From: Pseudomonas antarctica
GTDB lineage: Bacteria; Pseudomonadota; Gammaproteobacteria; Pseudomonadales; Pseudomonadaceae
NCBI RefSeq assembly: GCF_001647715.1
Contig: NZ_CP015600.1
Coordinates: 6,138,001-6,202,000 of the forward strand
Length of the DNA stretch: 64,000 nucleotides
Direction of reading: 5' to 3'
Positions 53,308 to 64,000 of this stretch are shown piece by piece. The notes beneath the pieces were generated by a model. That model saw only the letters and a list, made by a program, of their open reading frames with translations, ran no database searches and was not told the DNA's origin. Every line of letters starts with the position of its first letter. Position 1 is the stretch's first letter. Made by a program: the position numbers and the translations under genes.

Positions 53308-53792
53308 GTTCATCCTGTCACTAAAAGAAGTTATCAGGTGTTCTTTATTTGTGTCTTGGCGACTCCATCGCCCAACGACTTATCTTCCGGGACATGTACA
53401 ACGATAAATAAATGCCACCCAGGCAGAATTGCCGGATAACAGTGTGTCGCTTTGACACTTCGTTAAAGAATCAGACAACACATCAATAATTGTGGGAATG
53501 ATAAAAATAAAGCATCACTTTAAGCCACCGACAATGTAGTCCTGAACAAAAGAATGAAGGCGACATCAAATCACTGACTGTAGGGAAAGTCATAAATGGC
53601 ACGTGCGCAGCACCTGATTAAAACACGCTACAACATCAAGGGTCTTATTCAGCGCACACTTATAAAACCGCCCTACATTTCCTAAAGGAATTCCCCACAG
53701 ACAGCCTCAGGAAAATTACTGAAGCACAACGCGTTGGCGCCAGCGGTCGATCGTGGCACGATGGTGAGGTTATCGACCGAGACCCCCAAACC
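53308..53792. other. Intergenic region between fimbrial operon and ppx, no gene seen
   Basis: About 485 bp, AT-rich in its first half. It should hold the fimbrial promoter. GTGTC-GCTTT-GACAC (53444-53458) is a small inverted repeat of unclear meaning. The only open frame noticed is a 29-codon ATG frame from 53596, without support as a gene. Confidence 0.6.
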
Positions 53793-55295
53793 ATGCCGCA
53801 ATCCCAAGCCAAGAATCTGTCCCTGATCGCCGCCATCGACCTGGGCTCCAACAGCTTTCACATGGTCGTGGCCAAGGCCCAGAACGGCGAAATCCGCATC
53901 CTCGAACGGCTCGGCGAAAAAGTACAACTGGCTGCCGGGATCGACGACGAGCGCCAGCTCAATGAAGAATCCATGCAACGCGGGCTCGACTGCCTCAAGC
54001 GCTTTGCCCAGCTGATCAATGGCATGCCTTTGGGCGCCGTGCGAATCGTCGGTACCAACGCCCTGCGTGAAGCGCGCAACCGCGGTGAATTTATCCGCCG
54101 CGCCGAGGAAATCCTCGGCCACCCGGTAGAAGTCATCTCCGGCCGTGAAGAAGCGCGCCTGATCTACCTCGGCGTCTCCCATACCCTGGCTGACACTCCC
54201 GGCAAGCGCCTGGTGGCGGACATCGGCGGCGGCAGTACCGAGTTCATTATCGGCCAGCGTTTCGAGCCGTTGCTGCGCGAGAGCCTGCAAATGGGCTGCG
54301 TCAGCTTTACCCAGCGCTATTTCAAGGACGGCAAGATCACCCCGGCACGCTATGCCCAGGCCTACACGGCCGCGCGACTGGAGATCATGAGCATTGAGCA
54401 CGCCCTGCACCGCCTGACCTGGGATGAGGCCATCGGTTCGTCCGGTACCATCCGCGCCATCGGCCTGGCCCTGAAAGCCGGCGGCCATGGCACCGGTGAG
54501 GTCAACGCCGAAGGCCTGGCGTGGCTCAAGCGCAAGCTCTTCAAACTGGGCGATGCCGAGAAAATCGACTTCGATGGCATCAAGCCCGATCGCCGCACCA
54601 TCTTCCCCGCAGGCCTGGCGATTCTCGAAGCGATCTTCGACGCGCTCGAACTGCAACGCATGGACCACTGCGATGGCGCCCTGCGCGAAGGCGTGCTCTA
54701 CGACCTGTTGGGCCGCCATCATCACGAAGACGTGCGTGAGCGCACCCTTACCTCATTGATGGAGCGTTATCACGTCGATCTGGAACAGGCGGCCCGGGTG
54801 GAGCGCAAAGCCCTGCACGCCTTCGACCAGGTGGCCGAGGACTGGGACCTGGAAGACGGCGTCTGGCGCGAACTGCTCGGCTGGGCAGCCAAAGTGCATG
54901 AAGTGGGCCTGGACATCGCCCACTACCATTACCACAAACATGGCGCCTACCTGATCGAGCACTCGGACCTCGCCGGTTTCTCCCGCGAAGACCAACAGAT
55001 GCTCGCGCTGCTGGTGCGCGGCCATCGCCGCAACATTCCAAAGGACAAGTTTGCCGAATTCGGCGATGAAGGCATCAAGCTGATTCGCCTGTGCGTGCTG
55101 CTGCGCTTTGCGATCCTGTTCCACCACATCCGTGGCACTCAGGAAATGCCTCAGGTCACCCTGCGCGCCCGGGGCGACAGCCTCGACGTGGTGTTCCCGA
55201 AAGGCTGGCTGGATGAAAACCAGCTGACCCAGGCGGACTTTGCCCAGGAAGCGGAGTGGCTGACACGGGTGGGATTCAGCCTGAACCTGCACTAA
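53793..55295 (+). CDS. ppx: Exopolyphosphatase
   Basis: Hydrolyses polyphosphate processively from the ends; cytosolic, 500 residues. The Ppx/GppA ASKHA core (1-310) has [30 protein letters not shown], the catalytic Glu region [13 protein letters not shown] and [12 protein letters not shown]. The C-terminal HD-like helical domain has [24 protein letters not shown]. It is convergent with ppk, which makes the polymer, so synthesis and breakdown genes face each other across a REPIN. No strong Shine-Dalgarno is seen before ATG 53793. Confidence 0.94.
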   Translation: MPQSQAKNLSLIAAIDLGSNSFHMVVAKAQNGEIRILERLGEKVQLAAGIDDERQLNEESMQRGLDCLKRFAQLINGMPLGAVRIVGTNALREARNRGEFIRRAEEILGHPVEVISGREEARLIYLGVSHTLADTPGKRLVADIGGGSTEFIIGQRFEPLLRESLQMGCVSFTQRYFKDGKITPARYAQAYTAARLEIMSIEHALHRLTWDEAIGSSGTIRAIGLALKAGGHGTGEVNAEGLAWLKRKLFKLGDAEKIDFDGIKPDRRTIFPAGLAILEAIFDALELQRMDHCDGALREGVLYDLLGRHHHEDVRERTLTSLMERYHVDLEQAARVERKALHAFDQVAEDWDLEDGVWRELLGWAAKVHEVGLDIAHYHYHKHGAYLIEHSDLAGFSREDQQMLALLVRGHRRNIPKDKFAEFGDEGIKLIRLCVLLRFAILFHHIRGTQEMPQVTLRARGDSLDVVFPKGWLDENQLTQADFAQEAEWLTRVGFSLNLH

Positions 55296-55313
55296 AGCAC
55301 CCTGCAAAACAAA

Positions 55314-55403
55314 TGTGGGAGGGGGCTTGCTCCCGATAGCGGAGTGTCAGTTGACCTGTTCATCAACTGACCCACTGCAATCGGGAGCAAGCCTCCTCCC
55401 ACA
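55314..55403. repeat. REPIN between convergent ppx and ppk
   Basis: TGTGGGAGGGGGCTTGCTCC at 55314 and its inverse ending CCTCCCACA at about 55403. The core GGGGGCTTGCTCCCGAT marks a different REP subtype from most others in the window. The spacer has TCAGTTGA/TCAACTGA. Confidence 0.87.
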
Positions 55404-55423
55404 TTGTTAGTCCGTATTGGCTA

Positions 55424-57646
55424 TTAATTCACCGCCAGAATCGGGCTGCCCAGCTTCTCCAGCAACGTCGCCTGCGCGCTGCGCGGGTTCTGATTGCCGG
55501 TCGGCGTGTTGCGCACGTAACGGCCGTCCGACTGCAGGCTCCAGCTGTGTGTGTTGTCGGTGAGGTAGCTTTCCAGCTCCTTCTTGACCCGCATGATCAA
55601 CTTCTTGCCTTCCACCGGGAAGCAGGTCTCCACACGCTTGTCGAGGTTGCGTTCCATCCAGTCCGCGCTGGAAAGGAACATCTGCTCCTCGCCACCGTTG
55701 AGGAAGTAGAACACCCGCGTGTGCTCCAGGAAGCGGCCGATGATCGAGCGCACATGGATGTTATGCGAGACCCCGACAATGCCCGGGCGCAGGCAGCACA
55801 TGCCACGCACCACCAGGTCGATGCGCACACCGGACTGGCTGGCCTTGTACAGCGCGCGGATGATTTTTGGATCAGTCAGCGAGTTGAACTTGGCAATGAT
55901 GTGCGCCGGTTTGCCGTCGAGGGCGAACTGGGTCTCCCGGGCAATCATGTCGAGCATGCCCTTCTTCAGGGTGAACGGCGCGTGCAGCAGCTTCTTCATG
56001 CGCAAGGTCTTGCCCATGCCGATCAACTGGCTGAACAACTTGCCGACGTCTTCACACAAGGCGTCGTCGGAAGTCAGCAGGCTGTAGTCGGTGTAGAGCT
56101 TGGCGTTGCCGGCGTGGTAGTTGCCGGTGCCCAAGTGGGCGTAGCGCACAATCTCGCCGGCTTCGCGGCGCAGGATCAGCATCATCTTGGCGTGGGTTTT
56201 GAAGCCCACCACGCCGTAGATCACCACCGCACCGGCCGCTTGCAGGCGGCTGGCCAGTTGCAGGTTGGACTCTTCATCGAACCGCGCACGCAGCTCGATC
56301 ACCGCGGTGACTTCCTTACCGTTACGCGCAGCGTCTACCAGCGCATCGACGATTTCCGAGTTTGCGCCGGAGCGGTACAACGTCTGGCGCACGGCCAATA
56401 CATGCGGGTCCTTGGCGGCCTGGCGCAGCAGGTCGACCACTGGAGTAAAGGACTCGAACGGGTGCAGCAGCAGAATGTCCTGCTTGCTCACCACACTGAA
56501 GATGTTCTCGCTGTTTTGCAGCAGTTTCGGGATCTGCGGCGTGAACGGCGTGTATTGCAACTCCGGATGGCTGTCCAGGCCGGTGATGCTGAACAGGCGC
56601 GTCAGGTTCACCGGGCCATTGACCTGGTACAACTCGGACTCGGCCAGGTTGAACTGCTTGAGCAGGTAGTCCGACAGGTGTTTCGGGCAAGTATCAGCCA
56701 CTTCCAGTCGCACCGCGTCACCGTAGCGACGCGAGAACAGCTCGCCGCGCAGGGCACGGGCCAAGTCTTCGACGTCTTCGGAATCCAGCGCCAGGTCGGC
56801 GTTACGGGTCAGGCGGAACTGGTAGCAACCTTTTACCTTCATGCCCTGGAACAGGTCATCGGCATGCGCGTGGATCATTGACGAGAGGAATACATAATTG
56901 TCGCCAGCGCCCCCCACCTCTTCCGGTACCTTGATGATCCGTGGCAACAGACGCGGTGCCGGGATGATCGCCAGGCCAGAATCGCGACCAAAGGCGTCGA
57001 TACCTTCCAGTTCAACGATGAAGTTCAGGCTTTTGTTCACCAGCAGCGGGAACGGGTGAGTAGGGTCGAGGCCGATCGGGGTGATGATCGGTGAAATCTC
57101 GTCACGGAAGTAGCGACGCACCCATGTCTTGATCTTGGCGGTCCAGTGACGGCGACGGATGAAGCGGACCTGATGTTTTTCCAGCTCGGGCAACAGAATG
57201 TCGTTGAGGATCGCGTATTGGCGGTCCACGTGGCCATGCACCAGCTCACTGATACGCGCCAGGGCCTGATGCGGCTGCAGGCCGTCGGCACCGGCTTGTT
57301 CGCGGGCGAAGGTAATTTGCTTCTTGAGGCCCGCGACGCGAATCTCAAAGAACTCGTCCAGGTTGCTGGAAAAAATCAGCAGGAACTTGAGCCGCTCCAG
57401 CAGTGGATAGGACTCGTCCAGCGCCTGTTCCAGCACGCGGATGTTGAATTGCAGTTGTGACAGCTCGCGGTGGATGTACAGGCTGCTGTCATCCAGGTTG
57501 GTCACCGCCGCCACCGGGGCCGGCGCTGGGGCTTCGGGCACCACGGCAGGCGGAGCGGGCTCCAGCTCGGGCGGGGTCTCGGTGACTTGTTCCACCACCG
57601 GGTGAGCGTCTTTTACGGCAACTTCTGAGAGTCCTTCGGTATTCAT
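55424..57646 (-). CDS. ppk: Polyphosphate kinase 1
   Basis: Makes polyphosphate from ATP; 740 residues. A Pro/Ala-rich N-terminal tail (about 1-50) precedes the family start [24 protein letters not shown]. The catalytic domain carries the phosphorylated His in [17 protein letters not shown] and the second PLD-like motif region [21 protein letters not shown]. It lies 18 bp downstream of hemB on the same strand and is probably co-transcribed. Confidence 0.95.
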   Translation of the reverse strand: MNTEGLSEVAVKDAHPVVEQVTETPPELEPAPPAVVPEAPAPAPVAAVTNLDDSSLYIHRELSQLQFNIRVLEQALDESYPLLERLKFLLIFSSNLDEFFEIRVAGLKKQITFAREQAGADGLQPHQALARISELVHGHVDRQYAILNDILLPELEKHQVRFIRRRHWTAKIKTWVRRYFRDEISPIITPIGLDPTHPFPLLVNKSLNFIVELEGIDAFGRDSGLAIIPAPRLLPRIIKVPEEVGGAGDNYVFLSSMIHAHADDLFQGMKVKGCYQFRLTRNADLALDSEDVEDLARALRGELFSRRYGDAVRLEVADTCPKHLSDYLLKQFNLAESELYQVNGPVNLTRLFSITGLDSHPELQYTPFTPQIPKLLQNSENIFSVVSKQDILLLHPFESFTPVVDLLRQAAKDPHVLAVRQTLYRSGANSEIVDALVDAARNGKEVTAVIELRARFDEESNLQLASRLQAAGAVVIYGVVGFKTHAKMMLILRREAGEIVRYAHLGTGNYHAGNAKLYTDYSLLTSDDALCEDVGKLFSQLIGMGKTLRMKKLLHAPFTLKKGMLDMIARETQFALDGKPAHIIAKFNSLTDPKIIRALYKASQSGVRIDLVVRGMCCLRPGIVGVSHNIHVRSIIGRFLEHTRVFYFLNGGEEQMFLSSADWMERNLDKRVETCFPVEGKKLIMRVKKELESYLTDNTHSWSLQSDGRYVRNTPTGNQNPRSAQATLLEKLGSPILAVN

Positions 57647-57664
57647 CGAGTGTTCCTGTGAGGG

Positions 57665-58699
<1,035 letters not shown>

Positions 58700-58886
58700 T
58701 TACGGGCGAGCGTTGCAGTTATAAGCGGCCATTATGACGAAGGAATGACAGTTGTGCTTATCGATGCGACCTGCAGTCGCATTCGTCGTTTATGTAGGAA
58801 TTGTTCACTTCGTGACACATCTCGATACTTTCATGAATGTTCACGAAGGCGTAGGCTGCGCGTTCATTTCGCCAGCACCCCAGACC

Positions 58887-59522
58887 ATGCTTCAACAATT
58901 TCTGCATGACTTCGGCTACTTTGCTCTCTTCCTGGGCACGTTCTTCGAAGGCGAGACCATTTTGGTTCTCGCAGGCTTCCTGGCGTTCCGTGGATACATG
59001 GATATCAACCTGGTGGTGGTCGTTGCCTTCTTTGGCAGCTACGCCGGCGACCAGCTGTGGTACTTCCTGGGGCGCAAGCACGGCCGCAAACTGTTGGCGC
59101 GCAAGCCGCGCTGGCAATTGATGGGCGACAAGGCCCTGGAACATATCCGTAAGCATCCGGACATCTGGGTGCTGAGCTTCCGGTTTGTCTACGGCTTGCG
59201 CACCGTGATGCCCGTGGCGATTGGTTTGTCAGGCTACCCGCCGGTTCGCTACCTGATTCTTAACGGGATTGGCGCTGCAGTCTGGGCGGCAGCCTTGGGC
59301 GCTGCGGCTTACCACTTCGGTGCGGTGCTGGAAGGCATGCTCGGCAGCGTCAAGAAATACGAGCTGTGGGTGCTGGGCGCCTTGGTGCTGTTGGGCTTTG
59401 GCCTGTGGTTGCGCCGCCGCTTCAAGAACGCCCGCATTGCCCGCCAGGCCTGCGAGGATGCAAAGGCCCGGCTCGCCGCCGAGCCGGCCCCCGTCGAAAC
59501 GCCTAAGACACCCACCGAGTAA
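58887..59522 (+). CDS. DedA family membrane protein
   Basis: 211 residues from ATG 58887; upstream in-frame starts (58833, 58752) lack the family pattern. The DedA/SNARE-associated domain shows LFLGTFFEGETILVLAGFLA, YAGDQLWYFLGRKHGRKLL and FRFVYGLRTVMPVAIGLSG, the re-entrant segments with Glu, Asp and Arg residues. Members act as lipid flippases and support membrane homeostasis. The C-terminal 20 bases overlap the convergent sterol-desaturase gene. Confidence 0.9.
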   Translation: MLQQFLHDFGYFALFLGTFFEGETILVLAGFLAFRGYMDINLVVVVAFFGSYAGDQLWYFLGRKHGRKLLARKPRWQLMGDKALEHIRKHPDIWVLSFRFVYGLRTVMPVAIGLSGYPPVRYLILNGIGAAVWAAALGAAAYHFGAVLEGMLGSVKKYELWVLGALVLLGFGLWLRRRFKNARIARQACEDAKARLAAEPAPVETPKTPTE

Positions 59523-60738
59523 GCCGGCTTCTGCAACAGTAGAGGCCGATCACGCTGAGCAAGCTGTAACTCACCAAACCCAGCCAGCCCAAACTGCTGG
59601 CCGGCCATAACCCGACCAGCGGCGCCAGCCACACCAGTGGCACATTCAGCCCCAGGCGTACCAGCTCGGCTTTCAGCGCCCACGGGCGATTCTCCAGGGC
59701 TACGCCCAACGTAAATAACCCCACCGCCACCGCACTCCAGCCCAGGATCAGCGCCGCCGTGGGCAGCCCTTCGCCGAAGTTCATCAAATAGCTGCCAAAG
59801 CCCACATACGCGGCAAATTGCAGCGCGATATAGACCTGCTGGCGCGCATCCAACGGCACTTCAAATTTGCGGAACTGGCTCAAATCGGGTTTGGCCATCG
59901 GGTATTTGGCCTTCACGTCCGCCGGGCGCCAGCCAGTGCGCATGAACCAGATGCGCAGCTTGTCCCACCATTTTTCGGTACGTCGTGCATCACTCCACAG
60001 CTGCGCATAAAACTGCAGGTTGGCCCATAGCGGGTTCCAGCTGGCCAAGGGCGTGGTCACGCCAAAAATCACCGGTTCGTTGTCGTCTTCTTCCTGGAAG
60101 CTGCCGAACAGCCGATCCCAAATAATGAACACCCCGCCGTAGTTGCGATCCATGTAGAGAGCATTCTGTGCATGGTGGGCCCGATGATTGGACGGTGTCA
60201 CAAAGAACCACTCGAACCAGCCGAGCTTGGGCACATGCCGGGTGTGCACCCAGAATTGATACAGAAGATTGAGCGAGGCTACGCTGATAAACACCACCAG
60301 CGGCACGCCCAGCACGGCCAGGGGCAGGTAGAAGATCCAGCTCAGCAGAAAGCCGGTACTGGTCTGGCGCAGGGCGGTGGTGAGGTTGTAGTCCTCGCTC
60401 TGGTGATGCACCGAGTGCGCGGCCCACAGGATGTTGCGCTCATGCCCGCAGCGATGCAGCCAGTAGTAGCAGAAGTCATAAAACACAAAGGCGAACACCC
60501 AGGTCCAGACACTCTGGGCCGACAGTTCGATCAGTGCCAAATGCTTGAGCGCGAACGCGTAGGTCAACAACCCCACGCCTTTGGTCAACAGCCCCGTGGT
60601 CGTGGACAGCACACCGGTGCTGAGGCTGTTGATGGCATCCGCCACCCGATAGTTGCGCTCGCCGCGCCAATGGTCGGCCAGCAGCTCAACCACGATCAAG
60701 GCAATGAAAAACGGTACCGCGTAAGGCACGAAGTCCAT
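59503..60738 (-). CDS. Sterol desaturase/fatty acid hydroxylase family membrane protein
   Basis: 411 residues. The N-terminal part has several membrane helices. The di-iron histidine motifs follow in order: YYWLHRCGH (H-x3-H), WAAHSVHHQSED (H-x2-H-H) and SNHRAHHAQN. TALRQTS and FVHTRHVPKLGW-type segments are also present. The C-terminal 150 residues add further helices not found in the shortest members. The substrate is unknown; lipids are typical. The start lies well separated from elbB, and its end overlaps dedA by 20 bp. Confidence 0.87.
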   Translation of the reverse strand: MDFVPYAVPFFIALIVVELLADHWRGERNYRVADAINSLSTGVLSTTTGLLTKGVGLLTYAFALKHLALIELSAQSVWTWVFAFVFYDFCYYWLHRCGHERNILWAAHSVHHQSEDYNLTTALRQTSTGFLLSWIFYLPLAVLGVPLVVFISVASLNLLYQFWVHTRHVPKLGWFEWFFVTPSNHRAHHAQNALYMDRNYGGVFIIWDRLFGSFQEEDDNEPVIFGVTTPLASWNPLWANLQFYAQLWSDARRTEKWWDKLRIWFMRTGWRPADVKAKYPMAKPDLSQFRKFEVPLDARQQVYIALQFAAYVGFGSYLMNFGEGLPTAALILGWSAVAVGLFTLGVALENRPWALKAELVRLGLNVPLVWLAPLVGLWPASSLGWLGLVSYSLLSVIGLYCCRSRLTRWVS

Positions 60739-60854
60739 GGGCTAGTCCGGTCTATTTTTGTTACATCAAGATTAGGTGTAGCAACGCCAGATCCCATTGG
60801 CAACAGGTGACAAATTAGTAGACATTTAACGCCACGAAATAGGGAGAAATACTC

Positions 60855-61520
60855 ATGAGCAAAAAGATTGCAGTGATCCTTTCCGGCTGTGGCGTGTACG
60901 ACGGCGCAGAGATCCACGAAAGCGTCATCACTTTGCTGCGCCTGGACCAGCGTGGTGCTCAGGTCCAATGTTTTGCACCCGATATCGCGCAACATCACGT
61001 GATCAACCACCTCACCGGCGAAGAGATGCCCGAATCGCGCAATGTGCTGGTGGAGTCGGCGCGTATCGCCCGGGGTGAGGTGAAGGACATCCGTGAGGCC
61101 AACGCCGAAGACTTCGACGCACTGATCGTGCCCGGCGGTTTTGGCGCGGCGAAGAACCTCTCGACCTTTGCCGTGGAAGGCGCCGGTTGCAGCATCAACC
61201 CGCAGGTTCTGGCGCTGGCCGAAGCCTTTGCCGAAGCGGGCAAACCGGTCGGGCTGATCTGCATCTCGCCGGCCCTGGCCGCGAAGATCTATGGCCCCGG
61301 CGTCACCTGCACCATCGGCAACGATGCCGCCACCGCCGCCGCCCTCGATAAAATGGGCGCCACCCACCGCGAGTGCGCGGTGGAGGATATTGTCGAGGAC
61401 AAGGCGCGCAAGCTGGTGAGCACCCCTGCCTACATGCTCGGCAAAAGCATCAGTGAGGTGGCGTCGGGCATCAACAAACTCGTGGATCGCGTGCTGGAAT
61501 TGACCCACGAGAACGATTGA
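60855..61520 (+). CDS. elbB: Isoprenoid biosynthesis glyoxalase ElbB
   Basis: DJ-1/PfpI-superfamily protein, 221 residues. The N-terminus is KKIAVILSGCGVYDGAEIHES, and the nucleophile-elbow segment is GLICISPALAAKIYG with the cysteine typical of ElbB. FDALIVPGGFGAAKNLS is the conserved glycine-rich loop. E. coli ElbB has glyoxalase activity and was linked to carotenoid yield. ATG 60855 has GGGAGA upstream. It ends at a REP hairpin, convergent with a DUF188 gene. Confidence 0.92.
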   Translation: MSKKIAVILSGCGVYDGAEIHESVITLLRLDQRGAQVQCFAPDIAQHHVINHLTGEEMPESRNVLVESARIARGEVKDIREANAEDFDALIVPGGFGAAKNLSTFAVEGAGCSINPQVLALAEAFAEAGKPVGLICISPALAAKIYGPGVTCTIGNDAATAAALDKMGATHRECAVEDIVEDKARKLVSTPAYMLGKSISEVASGINKLVDRVLELTHEND

Positions 61521-61543
61521 ACAGACAGTCGAACACTTAACGG

Positions 61544-61570
61544 TGGCGAGCGGTCTTGCCCCGCTCGCCA
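61544..61570. repeat. Short REP hairpin between convergent elbB and DUF188 gene
   Basis: TGGCGAGCGG-TCTTGCC-CCGCTCGCCA, a perfect 10-bp stem of the same GGCGAGCGG type as the REPIN at 31194. Confidence 0.8.
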
Positions 61571-61594
61571 CAAAAAGCCTTGCTTACAACAAGG

Positions 61595-62050
61595 TCAGGC
61601 CGGGCGCATCAACTTGGTCAGTATCCTGTCCAGCGCGTTGGCGAACGCCTGCTTGTCCTTTTCCCCATGGGGCGGTGGGCCGCCGCCCATTTGGCCTTGT
61701 TCGCGCAGATCAGTGAACAGGTTGCGCACCGCCAGCCGTTCACTCATGTTCGCCGGGCTGAATTCCTTGCCCCGTGGGTCGAGGGCGGTGACGCCCTTCT
61801 TCACCAAACGGTCGGCCAAGGGCACATCGCTGCAGATCACCAGCTCGCCGGGCACCGCGTGCTCCACTAGGTAGTCATCCGCCGCATCCGGGCCGCTGGG
61901 TACTACGATCAGCTTCACACAGGCAAAGCTCGGCTTGATCTGGCTCTGCCCCGCGACCAGCACCACGTCGAATTGGCGCTTGAGGGCGAACTTCACCACT
62001 TGGTCCTTGGCCGCGCGCGGACAGGCGTCCGCATCAATCCAGACGCGCAC
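61595..62050 (-). CDS. DUF188/YaiI-YqxD family protein
   Basis: 151 residues with the full family pattern: MRVWIDADACPRAAKDQV at the start, then VAGQSQIKPS, DDYLVEHAVPGELVICSDVPLADRLVKKG and LDPRGKEFSPANM. This is a PIN-like fold with conserved Asp residues, suggesting a nuclease-like active site, but function is not established. It stands 2 bp after the stop of the FTR1 gene and is likely translated from the same mRNA. Confidence 0.9.
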   Translation of the reverse strand: MRVWIDADACPRAAKDQVVKFALKRQFDVVLVAGQSQIKPSFACVKLIVVPSGPDAADDYLVEHAVPGELVICSDVPLADRLVKKGVTALDPRGKEFSPANMSERLAVRNLFTDLREQGQMGGGPPPHGEKDKQAFANALDRILTKLMRPA

Positions 62051-62052
62051 GA

Positions 62053-63948
62053 TCAGGCCACCACACGCTGTTTTTCGGCCAGACGGCTGCGGCCGTAAAG
62101 CACCACAATCGCCAGGATCGCCAAAGCCTGCGCACTCAACGAGTACGCATCGGCATGGATGCCCAACCAGTCGAAGTCAAAAAACGCCACCGGCCGCGTA
62201 CCGAAGATGCCCGCTTCCTGCAACGCCTTCACGCCATGCCCGGCGAACACCACCGACAGCGCACACAGCAACGCCGCGTTGATGCCGAAGAACAGCGCCA
62301 ACGGCAGCTTCGCCGAACCCCGCAGGATCACCCACGCCAAACCCACCAACAGCACCAGCGCCGTAGCACCACCCGCCAGCACTGCGTTGTGCCCGGCCGG
62401 GCCGGCTTGCAGCCACAGGGTTTCGTAGAACAGGATCACTTCGAACAGCTCACGGTACACCGAGAAAAACGCCAGCAGCGCAAAACCAAAGCGCCCTCCG
62501 CCGCCGACCAGGCTGCTCTTGATGTAATCCTGCCAGGCTGCTGCATGACGCCGATCATGCATCCACACGCCAAGCCACAGCACCATCACACTGGCGAACA
62601 GCGCCGTGCAACCTTCCAGCAATTCGCGCTGGGCACCGCTGACGTCAATCACATACGCCGCCAACGCCCACGTCGCCAGACCGGCCAGTAGCGCCAGGCC
62701 CCAGCCGACGTTCACACTGCGCACCGCCGATTGCTGGCCGGTGTTACGCAGGAACGCCAGGATCGCCGCCAGCACCAGGATGGCTTCCAGGCCTTCACGC
62801 AACAGAATCAACAGCCCGGAGATATAGCTCAACGACCAGCTCAAGCCATCGCTGCCCAACAAGCCGGCGGACTCGGCGAGCTTGCCTTTAGCAACGTCCA
62901 GACGCTGCTGCACTTGCTCGATCGGCAGGCCGTCCTGCAATGACTGCCGGTAGGCCATCAGGGCTTTCTCGGTGTCCTTGCGCACGTTGGCGTCAACGTT
63001 ATCCAGAGAGCTTTCCACCAGCTCGAAGCCCTCAAGGTAAGCGGCTACCGACAGGTCATAAGCCTGCTCGTGCTCACCGCTACGGAATGCGGCGAGACTC
63101 TTGTCCAGGGTGGCGGCGGTGTAGTCGAGCAACTGCGCCGGGCCACGCTTGACCTGTGGCGGTTGTGCGCGCTGGGCACGGAAGGTCGCGGCGGCGCCTG
63201 GACCGTTTGCGGCCAGCACTTCATTAGGCGTCTGGCGTGCCAGGTCGGCGAGGTTGAAGGGCTGTTCACTTTTTGCCGCAGCCGGGCCCGCTGTGAAGCC
63301 GGCGATGTAAGTGGCCAGGTCCCAGCGCTGACGGTCATCCAGTTGATCGGCGAAGGACGGCATGTCAGTGCCTTCAACGCCCAGGCCGAGGGTGTTGTAG
63401 ATCGCATAGAGGCTCAGGCGGTCCAGACGCACGGCATCTCGCAGGTTGGCAGGTGGCGGCGTCATCCCCGTACTGGCCGGACCATCACCCGCGCCGGCAG
63501 TGCCGTGGCAAACCGAGCAATGCTGGGCGTAGAGCGGTGCGCCACGTGCGGGGTCGGGCGTGATGACCGGCGCCTGGCTGACTTCATAGGCCACCGCCAA
63601 CTTGGCGCCCAACTGCCGGGCCAGGCGAGCGACAGCTGCGCCATCCTGGTGGGCGGTCACAGCCGCTAACAATTCGTCGACGCCCTTGACCAACTCCGCG
63701 CGCTCCGGCCTTTCCGGCAGCTCAGTCACCAGGCCCTGCAACACGCCGAGAAACTCCAGTTGTTCGCGATATTCGGATTCATCGATAACCTTGCCCGCCT
63801 CCACCGTCGGTGGGTAGTCAGCGCCAATGTAATCCAGCAAATGCAGGGCTTGTGGGGCGCCCTCGGCAGTCGCGGCCAGCAGATTGAAGCTGCACGACAT
63901 CAGGGCCGGCAGCACCAGCCAGGCGAGAAAACGGAAGGGGGCAATCAT
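62053..63948 (-). CDS. Cytochrome c-FTR1 iron permease fusion
   Basis: 631 residues. The signal peptide is followed by a long periplasmic part. A c-type haem domain has CSVCH at 144-148 and a likely axial Met in TDMPSF (Met196). A helical linker (270-365) leads to the FTR1 membrane domain. That domain shows REGLE at 384-388, RELLE near 441-445 and YRELFEVILFYE near 500, the acidic iron motifs. Seven or so helices follow. FTR1-type permeases import ferrous iron coupled to oxidation; the fused haem could take the electron. First gene of a pair with the DUF188 gene. Confidence 0.92.
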   Translation of the reverse strand: MIAPFRFLAWLVLPALMSCSFNLLAATAEGAPQALHLLDYIGADYPPTVEAGKVIDESEYREQLEFLGVLQGLVTELPERPERAELVKGVDELLAAVTAHQDGAAVARLARQLGAKLAVAYEVSQAPVITPDPARGAPLYAQHCSVCHGTAGAGDGPASTGMTPPPANLRDAVRLDRLSLYAIYNTLGLGVEGTDMPSFADQLDDRQRWDLATYIAGFTAGPAAAKSEQPFNLADLARQTPNEVLAANGPGAAATFRAQRAQPPQVKRGPAQLLDYTAATLDKSLAAFRSGEHEQAYDLSVAAYLEGFELVESSLDNVDANVRKDTEKALMAYRQSLQDGLPIEQVQQRLDVAKGKLAESAGLLGSDGLSWSLSYISGLLILLREGLEAILVLAAILAFLRNTGQQSAVRSVNVGWGLALLAGLATWALAAYVIDVSGAQRELLEGCTALFASVMVLWLGVWMHDRRHAAAWQDYIKSSLVGGGGRFGFALLAFFSVYRELFEVILFYETLWLQAGPAGHNAVLAGGATALVLLVGLAWVILRGSAKLPLALFFGINAALLCALSVVFAGHGVKALQEAGIFGTRPVAFFDFDWLGIHADAYSLSAQALAILAIVVLYGRSRLAEKQRVVA

Positions 63949-64000
63949 GAATGAATCTCAAAGGTAAATACGAAGTAACACATTGTTTAACTTTAAAGGC

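Noticed and set aside
53444..53458. GTGTC/GACAC inverted repeat upstream of the fimbrial operon
   Set aside because: Arms are only 5 bp and expected by chance at this length; kept only as a note.
53596..53685. 29-codon ATG frame between the fimbrial operon and ppx
   Set aside because: No Shine-Dalgarno, no domain, and it lies in an AT-rich promoter region.

Overview
The window is a stretch of chromosome from a Pseudomonas of the fluorescens group. It is GC-rich and carries the core gene order argA/argE, gcv, ubiI-ubiH-pepP-ygfB, zapA-6S RNA-fau, rbbA, glpT, ubiD, rho, trxA, ppx, ppk, hemB. Short GC-rich REP/REPIN hairpins with the core GGGAGCnGGCTTGCC recur between genes, as is typical of that group. 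I saw no tRNA, rRNA, prophage, transposase or CRISPR array, and no obvious pseudogene. Species assignment is inference.

Layout. 1-4.3 kb: sulfur and oxidative-stress genes (the truncated ssuE, a 1-Cys peroxiredoxin, an OprD-family porin, an orphan taurine/sulfonate-binding protein). 4.3-8.5 kb: argA, argE and a CYTH/CHAD protein. 8.5-14.4 kb: an Lrp-type regulator divergent from a small ACT-like protein, an orphan GspE/PilB ATPase, a QmcA-NfeD membrane pair, a small secreted protein and a DegT-family aminotransferase. 14.5-19 kb: gcvT-gcvH without gcvP, and a ferric-iron ABC permease and binding protein without an ATPase. 19-25.7 kb: the ubiquinone operon ygfB-pepP-ubiH-DUF4442-ubiI, divergent from a ZapB-like gene, zapA, 6S RNA and fau. 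25.8-31.2 kb: an EVE protein and a three-gene HlyD/RbbA/ABC-2 exporter. 31.3-44.9 kb: a FliL-like secreted protein, a quinone oxidoreductase, glpT with two GlpR-like operators, a ChaC cyclotransferase, a TonB-dependent receptor, a small outer-membrane protein, the ubiD operon, an OafA-type acyltransferase, rho and trxA. 45-53.8 kb: an accessory block holding a FadR/GntR regulator, a four-gene polar amino-acid type ABC transporter and a four-gene chaperone-usher fimbrial operon, placed between trxA and ppx, which I recall as neighbours in P. aeruginosa. 53.8-64 kb: ppx, ppk, hemB, a DedA protein, a sterol-desaturase family enzyme, elbB, a DUF188 protein and a cytochrome c-FTR1 iron permease fusion.

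Most of the window is ordinary core genome. The parts most worth a second look are: (i) the fimbrial operon, with an intrinsic-terminator-like hairpin between the major pilin and its chaperone and a last-gene pilin that lacks a donor strand, so it should sit at the tip; (ii) a perfect 17-bp palindrome between the Lrp-type regulator and the ACT-like protein; (iii) the gcvT-gcvH pair without gcvP; (iv) the pattern that every convergent gene junction with more than 10 bp of space carries a REP element. I found no clear evidence of a wholly new biological system.
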